Assembly (NCBI GenBank): GCA_963718685.1
Contig: OY970356.1
Span: 558,001-622,000, forward strand
Direction: 5' to 3'
Length of the DNA stretch: 64,000 nucleotides
Source of the DNA: CAVQWH01 sp963718685
Lineage (GTDB): Bacteria; Patescibacteriota; Saccharimonadia; Saccharimonadales; Saccharimonadaceae
The notes under the pieces were generated by a model. That model was not told where the DNA came from. It searched no databases and was given only the letters and a program-made list of their open reading frames with translations. A program made the position numbers and the translations under genes. Below, piece after piece: positions 34,974 to 47,945 of the stretch; position 1 is the first letter of the stretch; each line of letters starts with the position of its first letter.

Positions 34974-35789
34974 ATGCTAATTACTGTTGATACGGGAGCC
35001 ACAAAAACACTGGTAGCCAGCTTTGATTCCAACGGCAAAATCCATAAAGAACATCGTTTCCTTACGCCAAAAAATAAGCCTGATTATATAAGTCAAATTA
35101 AAAAGATTATTGAGGCTGACTATAACAAAAGCACTCTTGATGGAATGGTTATAGCAGTTCCAGGTATCGTTAGAGATAATAATCTTGTATGGTGGGCTAA
35201 TCTCAGTTGGCAAGGGTTTGGATTTGATATTGCCAAAGCTTTAAGTTCGGTAGTCTCATGCCCGATTTGGCTAGAAAACGATGCTAACTTGGCGGGATTA
35301 GCCGAAACCAAGATTTTGTCGCCACTACCTCAGCTTAGCCTTTATATAACTATAAGCACGGGTATTGGGACGGGAGTCATAATTGACGGCCAAATTATAC
35401 CAGCCCTTAGCCCTATTGAAGGGGGGCAAATGCTCATAGAATACGACGGCTTAATTCGAACTTGGGAAAAGTTTGCTTCCGGCAACGCTATAAAGCACAC
35501 TTACAAGCACTTAGCTAAAGATATTAAAGACCAGATTATTTGGCAAGAAATTGCTGATAAAATTAGTCGAGGTTTGCTAGTCTTGATACCTATGCTTCAC
35601 CCCGAAATAATCATCATAGGCGGTAGCGTGGGATCGTATTTTTCTAGATATGAGACTATTTTGCAAAAAATCTTAAGCAGCCAACTTGACCCTAACTTTC
35701 GCCGCCCTCAAATAAAGCAGGCTTATCACCCAGAAAAAGCTGTACTATACGGATGTTATTACTATGGCGTTGACCAGCTCTCTGCTTAA
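34974..35789 (+). CDS. ROK-family sugar kinase-like protein
   Basis: 271 residues. ITVDTGATKTLVASFD at the start is the ROK/actin-fold phosphate loop; LENDANLAGLAE holds the catalytic Asp; LYITISTGIGTGVIIDG is the second phosphate motif. The usual zinc and GH(M) segment is replaced by EGGQMLIEYDG, so a metal site is lacking. Probably a glucokinase or similar, or a regulator that lost activity. TACACT lies 6 nt before the ATG, implying a leaderless mRNA. The next gene overlaps it by 26 nt. Confidence 0.85.
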   Translation: MLITVDTGATKTLVASFDSNGKIHKEHRFLTPKNKPDYISQIKKIIEADYNKSTLDGMVIAVPGIVRDNNLVWWANLSWQGFGFDIAKALSSVVSCPIWLENDANLAGLAETKILSPLPQLSLYITISTGIGTGVIIDGQIIPALSPIEGGQMLIEYDGLIRTWEKFASGNAIKHTYKHLAKDIKDQIIWQEIADKISRGLLVLIPMLHPEIIIIGGSVGSYFSRYETILQKILSSQLDPNFRRPQIKQAYHPEKAVLYGCYYYGVDQLSA

Positions 35790-36234
35790 GCAATTAGAAA
35801 AAGATTACCCTAAGCTAGCTTTTAAAGCTAGTGACGTTTTTTGTTGGTCGCCCAGCAAAAAAACTGTCTTTTACTCCCAACTTACCTCAAGCCATCAAAA
35901 AGCTTTATTACTACATGAATTAGCCCATGCTCTACTAAAACATCGAGATTTTGATCAAGACATAGATCTTTTACATCAAGAAAGAGTAGCCTGGGAGCAC
36001 GCTAAAGAAACCTTAGCTACACGCTATAACGTTAAAATCACCGAAGAAGATATTGAAACAGCCTTGGATAGCTACAGAGACTGGTTACATCAACGCAGTA
36101 AATGCCCTGATTGTGCCAGCAATGCTCCTCAAACCAAAACCGGCACCTACAGATGCATAGTCTGCGGGTGCCAGTGGCGCGCCAATGATGCGCGTTTGTG
36201 TCAATTACGTCGCTATAAAGTTAGCGTAACTTAA
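35764..36234 (+). CDS. Putative zinc metallopeptidase with C-terminal zinc ribbon
   Basis: 156 residues. HELAH (51-55) is a HExxH zinc site, with a candidate third ligand in AWEHAKE about 25 residues on. A C-terminal zinc ribbon (CPDC...CIVCGC, about 113-137) follows. The layout resembles ImmA/IrrE-type or SprT-like small peptidases, but neither is certain. It overlaps the kinase gene by 26 nt, so translation is probably coupled. Confidence 0.75.
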   Translation: MALTSSLLKQLEKDYPKLAFKASDVFCWSPSKKTVFYSQLTSSHQKALLLHELAHALLKHRDFDQDIDLLHQERVAWEHAKETLATRYNVKITEEDIETALDSYRDWLHQRSKCPDCASNAPQTKTGTYRCIVCGCQWRANDARLCQLRRYKVSVT

Positions 36235-36443
36235 GCGGTTGCTTTAGTTTTATTGGTCTTGCGACGACGACTAAGGCGTCCGCCTATAGCGCCGGCTTTA
36301 CGAGCTAGGTCACGATTAGCAGCAAAGCCGCCTGTTGTGCCATTTTCTCCGCCCTTGCGGCCAATACGCGCATAAAAATCTTTACCATGACGTAATTTAT
36401 TAGTTTTAGCAGCAGCAACGCCGCCCTTCTTAGTGCCTGACAT
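36231..36443 (-). CDS. KGG-motif stress protein
   Basis: 70 residues, very basic, with Gly-rich KGG-type repeats (GRKGGENGTTGGFAANRD, ARKAGAIGGRLSRRR) as in GsiB/YciG-like desiccation and stress proteins. Probably nucleic-acid or water-associated; role inferred from family. It has a strong own promoter and AGAGGAG before the ATG, so it may be abundant. Its stop overlaps the end of the metallopeptidase gene. Confidence 0.85.
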   Translation of the reverse strand: MSGTKKGGVAAAKTNKLRHGKDFYARIGRKGGENGTTGGFAANRDLARKAGAIGGRLSRRRKTNKTKATA

Positions 36444-36487
36444 ATTTTCTCCTCTTATAATCTCACACTTGATATGTTACGTTTATT

Positions 36488-36516
36488 ATATTAACAAACT
36501 ATAACCACTTTGTCAA
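36488..36516 (-). promoter_or_regulatory. Strong promoter of the KGG gene
   Basis: Minus strand TTGACA (36511-36516), 17-nt spacer, TAATAT (36488-36493). Confidence 0.75.
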
Positions 36517-36616
36517 TATTTACATAAACATTATTTTATTTTACTAGATATATTCTTACCCTATAACAAAGCTAGCATAACTTGCTAAAGTTTAATTATC
36601 ATGTTATTAATAAAAT

Positions 36617-37348
36617 ATGAAAGATACTAACAAGTATGAGTTACCCCTTCATGAAGTTACTCGACTACATGGAGAGTATGGGCTAGAAGAGCGTTTTTGC
36701 CATGAAGTAGATTCCTTAGATTTGCCAATTGAGGACTACCAGAGAATTAATGAGGCTCTTACCCTTGCTTTGTATGCTCACTTGCCTCAAACTCGCGGTG
36801 AACATCCTTACTCCACTCATATTCTGCGAGTCAGTGCTAGGATAATTCATCATTTTAAAGTTAAAGATCCTGATATCATAATTGCCGCTTTACTTCACGA
36901 CATTATAGAAGATCAAGCTAGGCGTATGCTAGGAGATGATATTGAACTTGCCGATGAGATTGAATATAAGTCTGCCGCACTGGCTGTCATTGATGAAAAA
37001 TTTGGTAGCGAAGTAGCCACTTTAGTTGCTAAAGTGACAAATCATAATTTTAACTCAAATACAGATAAAAACCAGCAATACAAAAAAGATGTTACCCAAG
37101 CTATGGCCGAAAATCCCAAGGCTCGTATTATTAAATTATCTGATTTCTTGGATAATTGTAGTGGAATTATTTATAACGAAAGTCCTCAAAAAGCTGAAAA
37201 ATTAGCCGCAAAATACCTTCCACTTATACCTGTAATGAAAGAGTTCGCTCTTATGCCTGATACTCCATTAGAGCCTGAGGCGCGGGATTATATTGTTGAA
37301 AGGCTAAGCAGAGCAGAAAATCGCTGTCATGAGCTACTTGCAAACTAA
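36617..37348 (+). CDS. HD-domain hydrolase, SpoT-like
   Basis: 243 residues with the HD signature of (p)ppGpp hydrolases: HPYSTHILRVSARII, then AALLHDIIEDQ (HD pair), a distal LSDFLDNCSG with Asp near residue 178. No synthetase, TGS or ACT domain, so it is a single-domain enzyme like Mesh1-type small alarmone hydrolases; substrate not proven. TTGCTA, 17-nt spacer, TATTAA ends 6 nt before the ATG (leaderless). Confidence 0.85.
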   Translation: MKDTNKYELPLHEVTRLHGEYGLEERFCHEVDSLDLPIEDYQRINEALTLALYAHLPQTRGEHPYSTHILRVSARIIHHFKVKDPDIIIAALLHDIIEDQARRMLGDDIELADEIEYKSAALAVIDEKFGSEVATLVAKVTNHNFNSNTDKNQQYKKDVTQAMAENPKARIIKLSDFLDNCSGIIYNESPQKAEKLAAKYLPLIPVMKEFALMPDTPLEPEARDYIVERLSRAENRCHELLAN

Positions 37349-37351
37349 AGC

Positions 37352-38065
37352 TTAGAATAAATCCTTAGTATATTCTACCCGACGCTCTATAAAAGTTTCC
37401 TCGGAGTCAACAATATCAATTTCTATATCAAAACTCGTAAATACCTTCGGTTGGGATAAGGCTTCTTGGCGCGTCATCCAAGCATTTCGGCCACCTTCAA
37501 ACTGCTTAACCAACGTACCCTGCGGTTCTTTACAACTAATAACAAAAAAGATTTTATCTTCAAGCTGTTCGCCAGTTTCTTTTTGATATACAAGCTCGTG
37601 ATATACACCCGCAATACGATATTTTTTGGCCATTAAGCCCGTTTCTTCCATAAGCTCGCGCTCGGCAGTCTGTATAATAGTCTCGCCCCAGCGTATTTTA
37701 CCGGTAGGCAGTCCCCAAAAACCATAGTAAGGTTGCTTTAAGCGCTCTTGAAATAAGTACTCTGTCTTTTTGCCAGCTCTCCGCTCTAATGCTAATATCA
37801 CTGCTACTTTGGGCTGTCTCTCAACGGTATTGCTATCAGTATCCAACTTGTTAGCATATTCTTTGCCTTTTGACGACAACGAATAAGTACCTCTAGAGAG
37901 CTTCTCCACTAGGCCGATTTCTACCAACTTCTTAAGGTGGAAGTTGAAGTGATCACTGCTCATGCCGGTTAGTTTTTGTAATTTTGCAAAACTCACGCTG
38001 GGATGAAATAGCAACTCACGCAATATCACCATCTGCGCATCGTGAATATTAACTTCTAGACTCAT
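37352..38065 (-). CDS. Winged-helix/Nudix hydrolase fusion
   Basis: 237 residues. N-terminal winged HTH (about 10-70, FAKLQKLTGMSSDHFNFHLKKLVEIGLVEKL) is ArsR-like; the C-terminal part is a Nudix domain with the complete box GKIRWGETIIQTAERELMEETGL (positions about 122-144), so catalytic. Such fusions are often nucleotide- or sugar-responsive regulators (NrtR-like have the opposite domain order). Substrate unknown. Ends 3 nt from the HD gene, convergent. Confidence 0.87.
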   Translation of the reverse strand: MSLEVNIHDAQMVILRELLFHPSVSFAKLQKLTGMSSDHFNFHLKKLVEIGLVEKLSRGTYSLSSKGKEYANKLDTDSNTVERQPKVAVILALERRAGKKTEYLFQERLKQPYYGFWGLPTGKIRWGETIIQTAERELMEETGLMAKKYRIAGVYHELVYQKETGEQLEDKIFFVISCKEPQGTLVKQFEGGRNAWMTRQEALSQPKVFTSFDIEIDIVDSEETFIERRVEYTKDLF

Positions 38066-38168
38066 GTTTTTCCTCGCACTTGATTAAGATACTTATCACA
38101 TAAAGAATACCCTAGAAATTGACTAGCTAAAAGTAAAGTCGACTTTAGGTAGTAGATTTACATAAGAA

Positions 38169-38188
38169 AAAGCCTCCTTTCGGAGACT
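38169..38188 (-). terminator. Intrinsic terminator of the 23S-5S unit
   Basis: Minus strand GTCTCC/GAAA/GGAGGC followed by TTTTT, about 12 nt after the 5S gene. Confidence 0.85.
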
Positions 38189-38199
38189 TCTTCTATAAT

Positions 38200-38305
38200 T
38201 CGGCACCGTGCTAGTTTCCCGCGATTGCAGTATAATCGCCGCTGCCAGGCTTAACTTCTGTGTTCGAAATGGGAACAGGTGTTTCCCCGGCGCCATGGGC
38301 ACCGA
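38200..38305 (-). rRNA. rrf: 5S ribosomal RNA
   Basis: About 106 nt. The ends pair (TCGGTGCC with GGTGCCGA, two wobbles); the conserved loop sequence CCATTTCGAACACAG is on the minus strand around 38262-38276. It lies about 150 nt after 23S on the same strand and is followed by a terminator. Ends are estimated from the terminal helix. Confidence 0.93.
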
Positions 38306-38389
38306 TTTGGCGTCTTATTAAAAAGCCGCCTGATCGATGTCCATACGGTGTAATTTTAATGTAAAGAATTGTAGTGAATGATATCCACT

Positions 38390-38405
38390 AACTACTAGTT
38401 AAGTC
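38390..38405 (-). repeat. 23S processing stem, 3' arm
   Basis: Pairs perfectly over 16 bp with 41580-41595, enclosing the 23S gene; a typical RNase III processing helix. Confidence 0.8.
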
Positions 38406-38444
38406 TTATCCCATTTATTCAGCCAATACAAGTATCAGCTTCAT

Positions 38445-41578
<3,134 letters not shown>

Positions 41579-41579
41579 T

Positions 41580-41595
41580 GACTTAACTAGTAGTT
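41580..41595 (-). repeat. 23S processing stem, 5' arm
   Basis: Complementary over 16 bp to 38390-38405. A boxA-like TTGTTCTTTACAA on the minus strand (41751-41763) lies further upstream. Confidence 0.8.
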
Positions 41596-41787
41596 GGTAA
41601 TTACCAAGCTACTATCCGTCAATCCTTTACATCAAATTGTTAAATTACCTGCCACTCTACCTCTCTTGAGCGCACATATTCACATTTCGTTAATCAAAAA
41701 TGCAAATATTCGGACTCAAGCTCAATTAGCTTAACAAGCTATGGTACCTCTTGTAAAGAACAATTTGTTGTTGTTTTTGCAATAAAA

Positions 41788-41830
41788 TAACCTCTGTAAG
41801 ATTGGTTATTCAATCGCCAGAGGTTTCCAC
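41788..41830 (-). other. Hairpin between the HAD gene and 23S
   Basis: Minus strand AACCTCTG...CAGAGGTT with an inner GATTG/CAATC pair, then ATTTTATT. It may end the tRNA-HAD transcript or be an rRNA leader fold; no clear 23S promoter was recognised in 41600-41790. Confidence 0.6.
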
Positions 41831-41906
41831 CAAGAAACATTCGCTAGGTAAGATTAATTGTAACAAAAAAGTATTATTAAATCAACTGTTTTAACAACCA
41901 CACAGA

Positions 41907-42494
41907 TTATACAGACTTCATAGCTAATTGTCTGCGTAGCGACTTTACACCAAAGAAGGGCAACACCACTCCTTCTACGGGTCTTTGCAGAAATTCTACT
42001 CTCCAGTCTCCGCCTTCTCCATAGCGAGGTATTAGTAAACTGTGGGCGCCGGCTCTGTTAGCCGCCAATACATCTTTGAAAGCTTGATCCCCACCGTGCA
42101 AAACTTCATCAATTTCTACTTCCGTTTGTCTCGCAGCTTCTTCAATCATAGCCGGATTAGGTTTTCTGTACCTCTTCACTATTCTTTCGTCAGAACTTGG
42201 GCTAACAGAAGCGGGTGTTACAACTCGCACTTCACCGCTTATAGTAGCGGCAATCGCCTGCAGTTCAGCGACGCGACCATTATAGGAGTTACTAGAGAAA
42301 GCGATTCTTATCCCAGAACTGCCAATCATTTGAAGGTGAGCTAAAATTTCGGGAGGAATTTCTTCCGCATGATGAGGCATAATAGAACCGTCCACATCAA
42401 GCGAGAGTGTTTTAACTCCAAGCTCAACTAATAACTCAGGCGTAACCGCCGTTACTGACGGAGCAGTAAAATCAGGTTTTAAGAAGTTTGTCAT
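41907..42494 (-). CDS. HAD-family phosphatase, YqeG-like
   Basis: 195 residues. HAD motif I is DVDGSI (about 34-39, normally DxDxT), motif II in AFSSN, motif III Lys in KPNPAMIEE, motif IV in GGDQAFKDVLAANRAGA. This matches YqeG/HAD-IIIA phosphatases. Subfamily members have been linked to ribosome-related genes, but the substrate is unknown. It begins 17 nt after tRNA-Ile and no Shine-Dalgarno is visible; it is inserted between the tRNAs and 23S in the same direction. Confidence 0.87.
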   Translation of the reverse strand: MTNFLKPDFTAPSVTAVTPELLVELGVKTLSLDVDGSIMPHHAEEIPPEILAHLQMIGSSGIRIAFSSNSYNGRVAELQAIAATISGEVRVVTPASVSPSSDERIVKRYRKPNPAMIEEAARQTEVEIDEVLHGGDQAFKDVLAANRAGAHSLLIPRYGEGGDWRVEFLQRPVEGVVLPFFGVKSLRRQLAMKSV

Positions 42495-42511
42495 AATATA
42501 AGTTACTAAAA

Positions 42512-42588
42512 TGGTGGGGCTGCCAGGACTTGAACCTGGGACCTCGTCATTATCAGTGACGCGCTCTAACCAGCTGAGCTACAGCCCC
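42512..42588 (-). tRNA. tRNA-Ile (GAU)
   Basis: 77 nt with encoded CCA. Anticodon loop CTGATAA gives GAU, reading AUC/AUU. Acceptor GGGGCTG pairs with CAGCCCC; discriminator is A73. It is the cognate tRNA for the ileS T-box at 13851-14074. Confidence 0.97.
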
Positions 42589-42727
42589 ATAACTTTATTG
42601 TGCGATTCTCAGATTAAACAAACCAAGCTTGCTGTTTGTTTAGTCTAAAGGAGGAATAACGTAAATCTCAATGCAAATTTTGCCACTTGTTTGCAAAATT
42701 TCATAGAGATTGCAGTGAATTCCGACG
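42589..42727 (-). other. Spacer between the two tRNAs with two hairpins
   Basis: Contains AAACAAAC/GTTTGTTT (42624-42650) and a longer arm AATCTC...GAGATT enclosing AAATTTTGC/GCAAAATTT (about 42665-42712). Probably processing structures of the tRNA precursor. No gene seen. Confidence 0.5.
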
Positions 42728-42804
42728 TGGTGGAGCGTCGGGGACTCGAACCCCGGACCCCCTGCTTGCAAAGCAGGTGCTCTAGCCAACTGAGCTAACG
42801 CCCC
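42728..42804 (-). tRNA. tRNA-Ala (UGC)
   Basis: 77 nt with encoded CCA. Anticodon loop CTTTGCAAG region gives UGC. Acceptor GGGGCGT/ACGCTCC contains the G3-U70 wobble that identifies alanine tRNA. Confidence 0.97.
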
Positions 42805-42828
42805 ATAACTTAAAAGTAAACAATCAGT

Positions 42829-42876
42829 ATTTTAGCCTACCCGCCCCTTGCTAGCAAGAGGTACCTTTGTCATAAT
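42829..42876. promoter_or_regulatory. Divergent promoters sharing a palindromic -35
   Basis: The palindrome TTGCTAGCAA (42848-42857) provides TTGCTA on both strands. Plus: 17-nt spacer then CATAAT (42871-42876), toward the membrane gene. Minus: 17-nt spacer then TAAAAT (42829-42834), toward tRNA-Ala. The two -35 boxes overlap, so only one polymerase can bind at a time. Confidence 0.75.
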
Positions 42877-42897
42877 AAATATATAAGGAGTAGTAAT

Positions 42898-43143
42898 ATG
42901 AGCGTTGGATCGTTTTTTATCGGACTTATAATCGTCATCGTCGGTGCAATCTCAGTAAAGTACAATCAGCAAATTGCCGATAGCTTTGGGTCATCTTCTA
43001 TAGCTAATAAAATCGGGCCGGGCAGTAAATATGACGTGTTCAAGCTTTACAGTATTATAGCCATAATAGTAGGTCTGATTATTATGTTTGGCTTATATAA
43101 GCCAATTCTTGAATTTATCGTTTCTCCGTTTAGCCATCTTTAA
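42898..43143 (+). CDS. Small two-helix membrane protein inside the rRNA locus, antisense
   Basis: 81 residues with two membrane helices (about 5-22 and 48-70). Unrecognised. It looks real: AAGGAG sits 7 nt before the ATG, a promoter lies upstream and an intrinsic terminator follows. It runs against the rRNA direction between 16S and tRNA-Ala. Confidence 0.8.
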   Translation: MSVGSFFIGLIIVIVGAISVKYNQQIADSFGSSSIANKIGPGSKYDVFKLYSIIAIIVGLIIMFGLYKPILEFIVSPFSHL

Positions 43144-43148
43144 AAACT

Positions 43149-43180
43149 AAAAAAGACCTTCTGGTAAGAAGGCCTTTTTA
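43149..43180. terminator. Bidirectional intrinsic terminator
   Basis: GACCTTCT (43155-43162) and AGAAGGCC (43167-43174) around GGTA, with T-rich tracts on both strands. It can end both the small membrane gene (plus) and the 16S transcript (minus). Confidence 0.85.
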
Positions 43181-43340
43181 TCTTCACAACTTAGTAGTGC
43201 ATTTCATCATCAAGTCAAAAGGTGAACTTAGCCTTGTTCTCGAAAAGAGAACTGATGTTGTTATGTAAGCTCAACACAACAACAAGACCGACCTAGCTCT
43301 AACTTAGATTGCTCGTAAGTTAGGCATAGTTTCTCCCTAG

Positions 43341-44815
<1,475 letters not shown>

Positions 44816-44933
44816 TGTGTTAATGCACATTTAACATAAATTAACTGACGATGATTTGCACTACCAAATTGTGAACGTTCGCTCTCCCTTCTCCATCTGT
44901 TCTTTAATAGAATTTATAGTTGAGCTAAAGACT

Positions 44934-44963
44934 ATAATAGCTTACTAACAGATATAGTGTCAA
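44934..44963 (-). promoter_or_regulatory. 16S rRNA promoter
   Basis: Minus strand TTGACA (44958-44963), 18-nt spacer, TATTAT (44934-44939), giving a leader of about 110 nt before 16S. Confidence 0.75.
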
Positions 44964-44969
44964 CGGTTG

Positions 44970-45422
44970 CTAAGAAAAATGTGTAATATAAATTACAACA
45001 ATAGCTCCGGACGCTACGCCTAGAACAGCGCCTGCCAATACTTCTGCAGGTGTGTGCCCAGATGAATAATAAGGAGAGTGGCTTGATTTACTGCCTTTGC
45101 TTTTAAGCAATTTAGCTAAAACAATTCCTTGCTCTCCTACACTTCGCCTTACTTGCATAGCATCGTAGGCTACAATCGCAGCTAAAACAAACGATATCGC
45201 AAACAGAGCAGATCCTACACCTTTTTGTAAGCCTACCGAAGTAGCTAATGCACTTACAGTGGCGGCATGAACACTAGGCATATTACCAGATTTATAAAGC
45301 GAAGAAATATTACGCCAATCGTGAGCTTTGCTAGCTTGAAGTAAGTATTTAATTGCTTGAGCAATAAACCAGCCTAAGGCTATCGACAAGATATAGACCG
45401 ATAGAACACCGGTCGCTCTCAT
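44970..45422 (-). CDS. Divergent PAP2-family membrane protein (YuiD/DUF212-like)
   Basis: 150 residues, about four membrane helices. Motifs NMPSVHAATVSALA, VRRSVGEQG and GHTPAEVLAGAVLG are those of the divergent PAP2 (DUF212) family, thought to be lipid-phosphate phosphatase-like. It begins 1 nt after gyrA ends and is probably co-transcribed. Confidence 0.9.
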   Translation of the reverse strand: MRATGVLSVYILSIALGWFIAQAIKYLLQASKAHDWRNISSLYKSGNMPSVHAATVSALATSVGLQKGVGSALFAISFVLAAIVAYDAMQVRRSVGEQGIVLAKLLKSKGSKSSHSPYYSSGHTPAEVLAGAVLGVASGAIVVIYITHFS

Positions 45423-45423
45423 T

Positions 45424-47943
45424 TTAGCTATCCGCCTCTAAGGTAGGTGTTTCTTGCTCGGGGATTATGCCAAGTGAAGCTACTTGATCTTGTTCTCCTA
45501 ATCTCATAATACGCACACCCTGAGTAGTTCTGCCAAGAAGCGGAATATCATTGAGACCCACTCTAATAGCTTGGCCTTTGTGAGAAATTATTAGCATCTC
45601 ATAAGCCTGAGGCGACAGAGCCCTTACGGAGATGATGTTGCCGGTCTTTTTGTTCACTACTGCTGCTTTTATGCCAACGCCGCCTCGTTTATGGGTAGGA
45701 AAGTTTGAGGCTTGCGTTAACTTGCCGTACCCCTTAGAACTGACTACAAGTAGTTTTGGATTCTCATAGGCCAAATCCATACCTACCACTTTGTCCCCTG
45801 GGCGTAACCTAATTCCGCGAACCCCTCTAGCGGTTCGCCCCATAGCTCGTGCATCTGTTTCCTTAAAACGAATAGCTTGGCCAAACATGGTAGTTATTAT
45901 TACCTCATCTTCTCCACTACTCTTTTGAATCCAACATAATTCATCGCCTTCATCAAGCCGAATAGCTATCAAGCCGCTAGTGCGGATATTTGCGTAAGCT
46001 TTAAGAGGTGTTTTCTTGACCGTACCGTGTGCGGTAGCCATTATTAAATAGCCATCATCTTCAGCTTTGTAATCTTTATCAATTTTAATTATTGAACTTA
46101 TACGTTCCTCTGGTTGTAACTGGAGAAGATTGACTGCAGCTATGCCTTTAGCAGTTAAGCTGGCTGTAGGAACCTCATAGGTCTTCAGTCTAAACACACG
46201 GCCACGGTTAGTAAATAAAAGCAGCCAATCATGAGTGCTAGCTGGCACAAGTTGAGAAATAATATCCTGATCTTTAGTAGTCATGCCGCGTTTACCCTTG
46301 CCGCCACGATGCTGGCGACGGTATTCGCTCATATTAGTTCTTTTTATGTAGTTTTCTGTTGTAAGTAGAACAGCGACATCTTCATCAGGAATCAGTTCCT
46401 CGTCACTAAACTTACCAAGTTCTTGTGGAACAATCTTCGTGCGACGCTCATCAGCATACTTCTCTTTTATTTCAACTAGTTCTTCCCTGATAATTTTAAG
46501 GATTTCTTTCTCGTCTGCCAAAATAGCCTCTAATTTAGCAATCAGCTTGCGAAGTTCTGCTAGTTCATCTTCTATTTTCTTTCGTTCGAGACCCGCTAAA
46601 CTACGTAGTTGCATAGCCAATATGGCTTTAGCTTGAATTTCGCTTAGTTTAAACTTCTTTATTAAATTAGCTTGCGCGTCTTCAGTAGTCTCACTACTCC
46701 TAATAGTAGAGATAACTTCGTCTATATGGTCCAAGGCTATGCTAAGTCCTTCTAAGATATGAGCCCTGTCTTTAGCTTTGGCTAGCTCAAACTCTGTACG
46801 ACGTCGTACTACTGATTGTCGATGTTTAAGGTATTCTCCCAAGATATCCTGCAAACCCAATACCCTCGGTTGAATGCCATCAACCAGAGCTAGCATATTA
46901 AAGTGATACGACGTTTGCAAAGCCGTTAGTTTATAAAGCTGATTGAGAACCTTCTTTGGGTAAGAATCTTTTTTAAGCTCTACGACCACTCTTACTTTGC
47001 CGCGGGCACTTTCATCACGTAAGTCACTAATACCACCCAGTTTCTTCTCTTTAACTAAGTCTGCTATTCTCTCAATAAGCGTAGCTTTATTTACACCATA
47101 AGGTACTTCGGTAATAATAATTTGATGTTTACCCTTTTTAGTTTCTTCGATCTCAGCCACCGCACGAACCATAACGCCACCTCGTCCTGTAGCGTAAGCT
47201 TGGCGCAAGGACTCTTTACCGTACACAATGCCACCGGTGGGAAAATCGGGGCCTTTGACGTATTGTAGTAGATCGTCAAGCGTTGTTTCTTCCTGAGAGT
47301 GATCTATCAAGTGGATAGTTGCATTGACAAGCTCGTCTAGGTTATGGGGCGGAATATTAGTTGCCATGCCTACGGCAATACCAATTTGACCGTTTAGAAG
47401 CAAGTTCGGAAGCTTAGCTGGTAAAACACTAGGCTCCTGGCGAGTTCCGTCATAATTATCTCGAAATTCAACTGTATCCTTATCTATATCTGCCAGCATT
47501 GCTTCGGCATGATTAGCCATCTTGGCCTCGGTATATCTATATGCGGCTGCAGGATCGCCGTCCATTGAGCCGAAGTTACCTTGGCCATTGACCAGCATGT
47601 AGCGCATAGACCACTCTTGGGCCATGCGAACCATGGATTCATAGATTGCACTATCTCCATGTGGGTGATACTTACCCATAACTTCGCCGACAATTTGTGC
47701 ACTTTTTACGGTTTTGCCGCCTGCTCTGATACCCATTTTATCCATGACGTACAAAATACGACGATGCACAGGCTTGAGTCCATCCCGCACATCCGGTAGA
47801 GCACGTTCAATAATGACGCTCATCGAGTAACGGAGAAAGCTATCTTCCATAACATCTTCAACTGTTCTTTGCTCTAATAGCTTAGAGTTTGCGTGTGGGG
47901 CAATAATTTCGCCCTCGCTAGGTGTCTTGTGTTCTTCGTCCAT
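45424..47943 (-). CDS. gyrA: DNA gyrase subunit A
   Basis: Breakage-rejoining subunit of gyrase. 839 residues. The quinolone-determining region HPHGDSAIYESMVRMAQ has Ser at the position of E. coli Ser83 and Glu at Asp87. The catalytic Tyr is in AAAYRYTEAKM. The C-terminal beta-pinwheel starts with the GyrA box as QHRGGKG (one change from QRRGGKG), needed for wrapping, which supports gyrase rather than topoisomerase IV. Two bases separate it from gyrB upstream. Confidence 0.97.
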   Translation of the reverse strand: MDEEHKTPSEGEIIAPHANSKLLEQRTVEDVMEDSFLRYSMSVIIERALPDVRDGLKPVHRRILYVMDKMGIRAGGKTVKSAQIVGEVMGKYHPHGDSAIYESMVRMAQEWSMRYMLVNGQGNFGSMDGDPAAAYRYTEAKMANHAEAMLADIDKDTVEFRDNYDGTRQEPSVLPAKLPNLLLNGQIGIAVGMATNIPPHNLDELVNATIHLIDHSQEETTLDDLLQYVKGPDFPTGGIVYGKESLRQAYATGRGGVMVRAVAEIEETKKGKHQIIITEVPYGVNKATLIERIADLVKEKKLGGISDLRDESARGKVRVVVELKKDSYPKKVLNQLYKLTALQTSYHFNMLALVDGIQPRVLGLQDILGEYLKHRQSVVRRRTEFELAKAKDRAHILEGLSIALDHIDEVISTIRSSETTEDAQANLIKKFKLSEIQAKAILAMQLRSLAGLERKKIEDELAELRKLIAKLEAILADEKEILKIIREELVEIKEKYADERRTKIVPQELGKFSDEELIPDEDVAVLLTTENYIKRTNMSEYRRQHRGGKGKRGMTTKDQDIISQLVPASTHDWLLLFTNRGRVFRLKTYEVPTASLTAKGIAAVNLLQLQPEERISSIIKIDKDYKAEDDGYLIMATAHGTVKKTPLKAYANIRTSGLIAIRLDEGDELCWIQKSSGEDEVIITTMFGQAIRFKETDARAMGRTARGVRGIRLRPGDKVVGMDLAYENPKLLVVSSKGYGKLTQASNFPTHKRGGVGIKAAVVNKKTGNIISVRALSPQAYEMLIISHKGQAIRVGLNDIPLLGRTTQGVRIMRLGEQDQVASLGIIPEQETPTLEADS

Positions 47944-47945
47944 AA

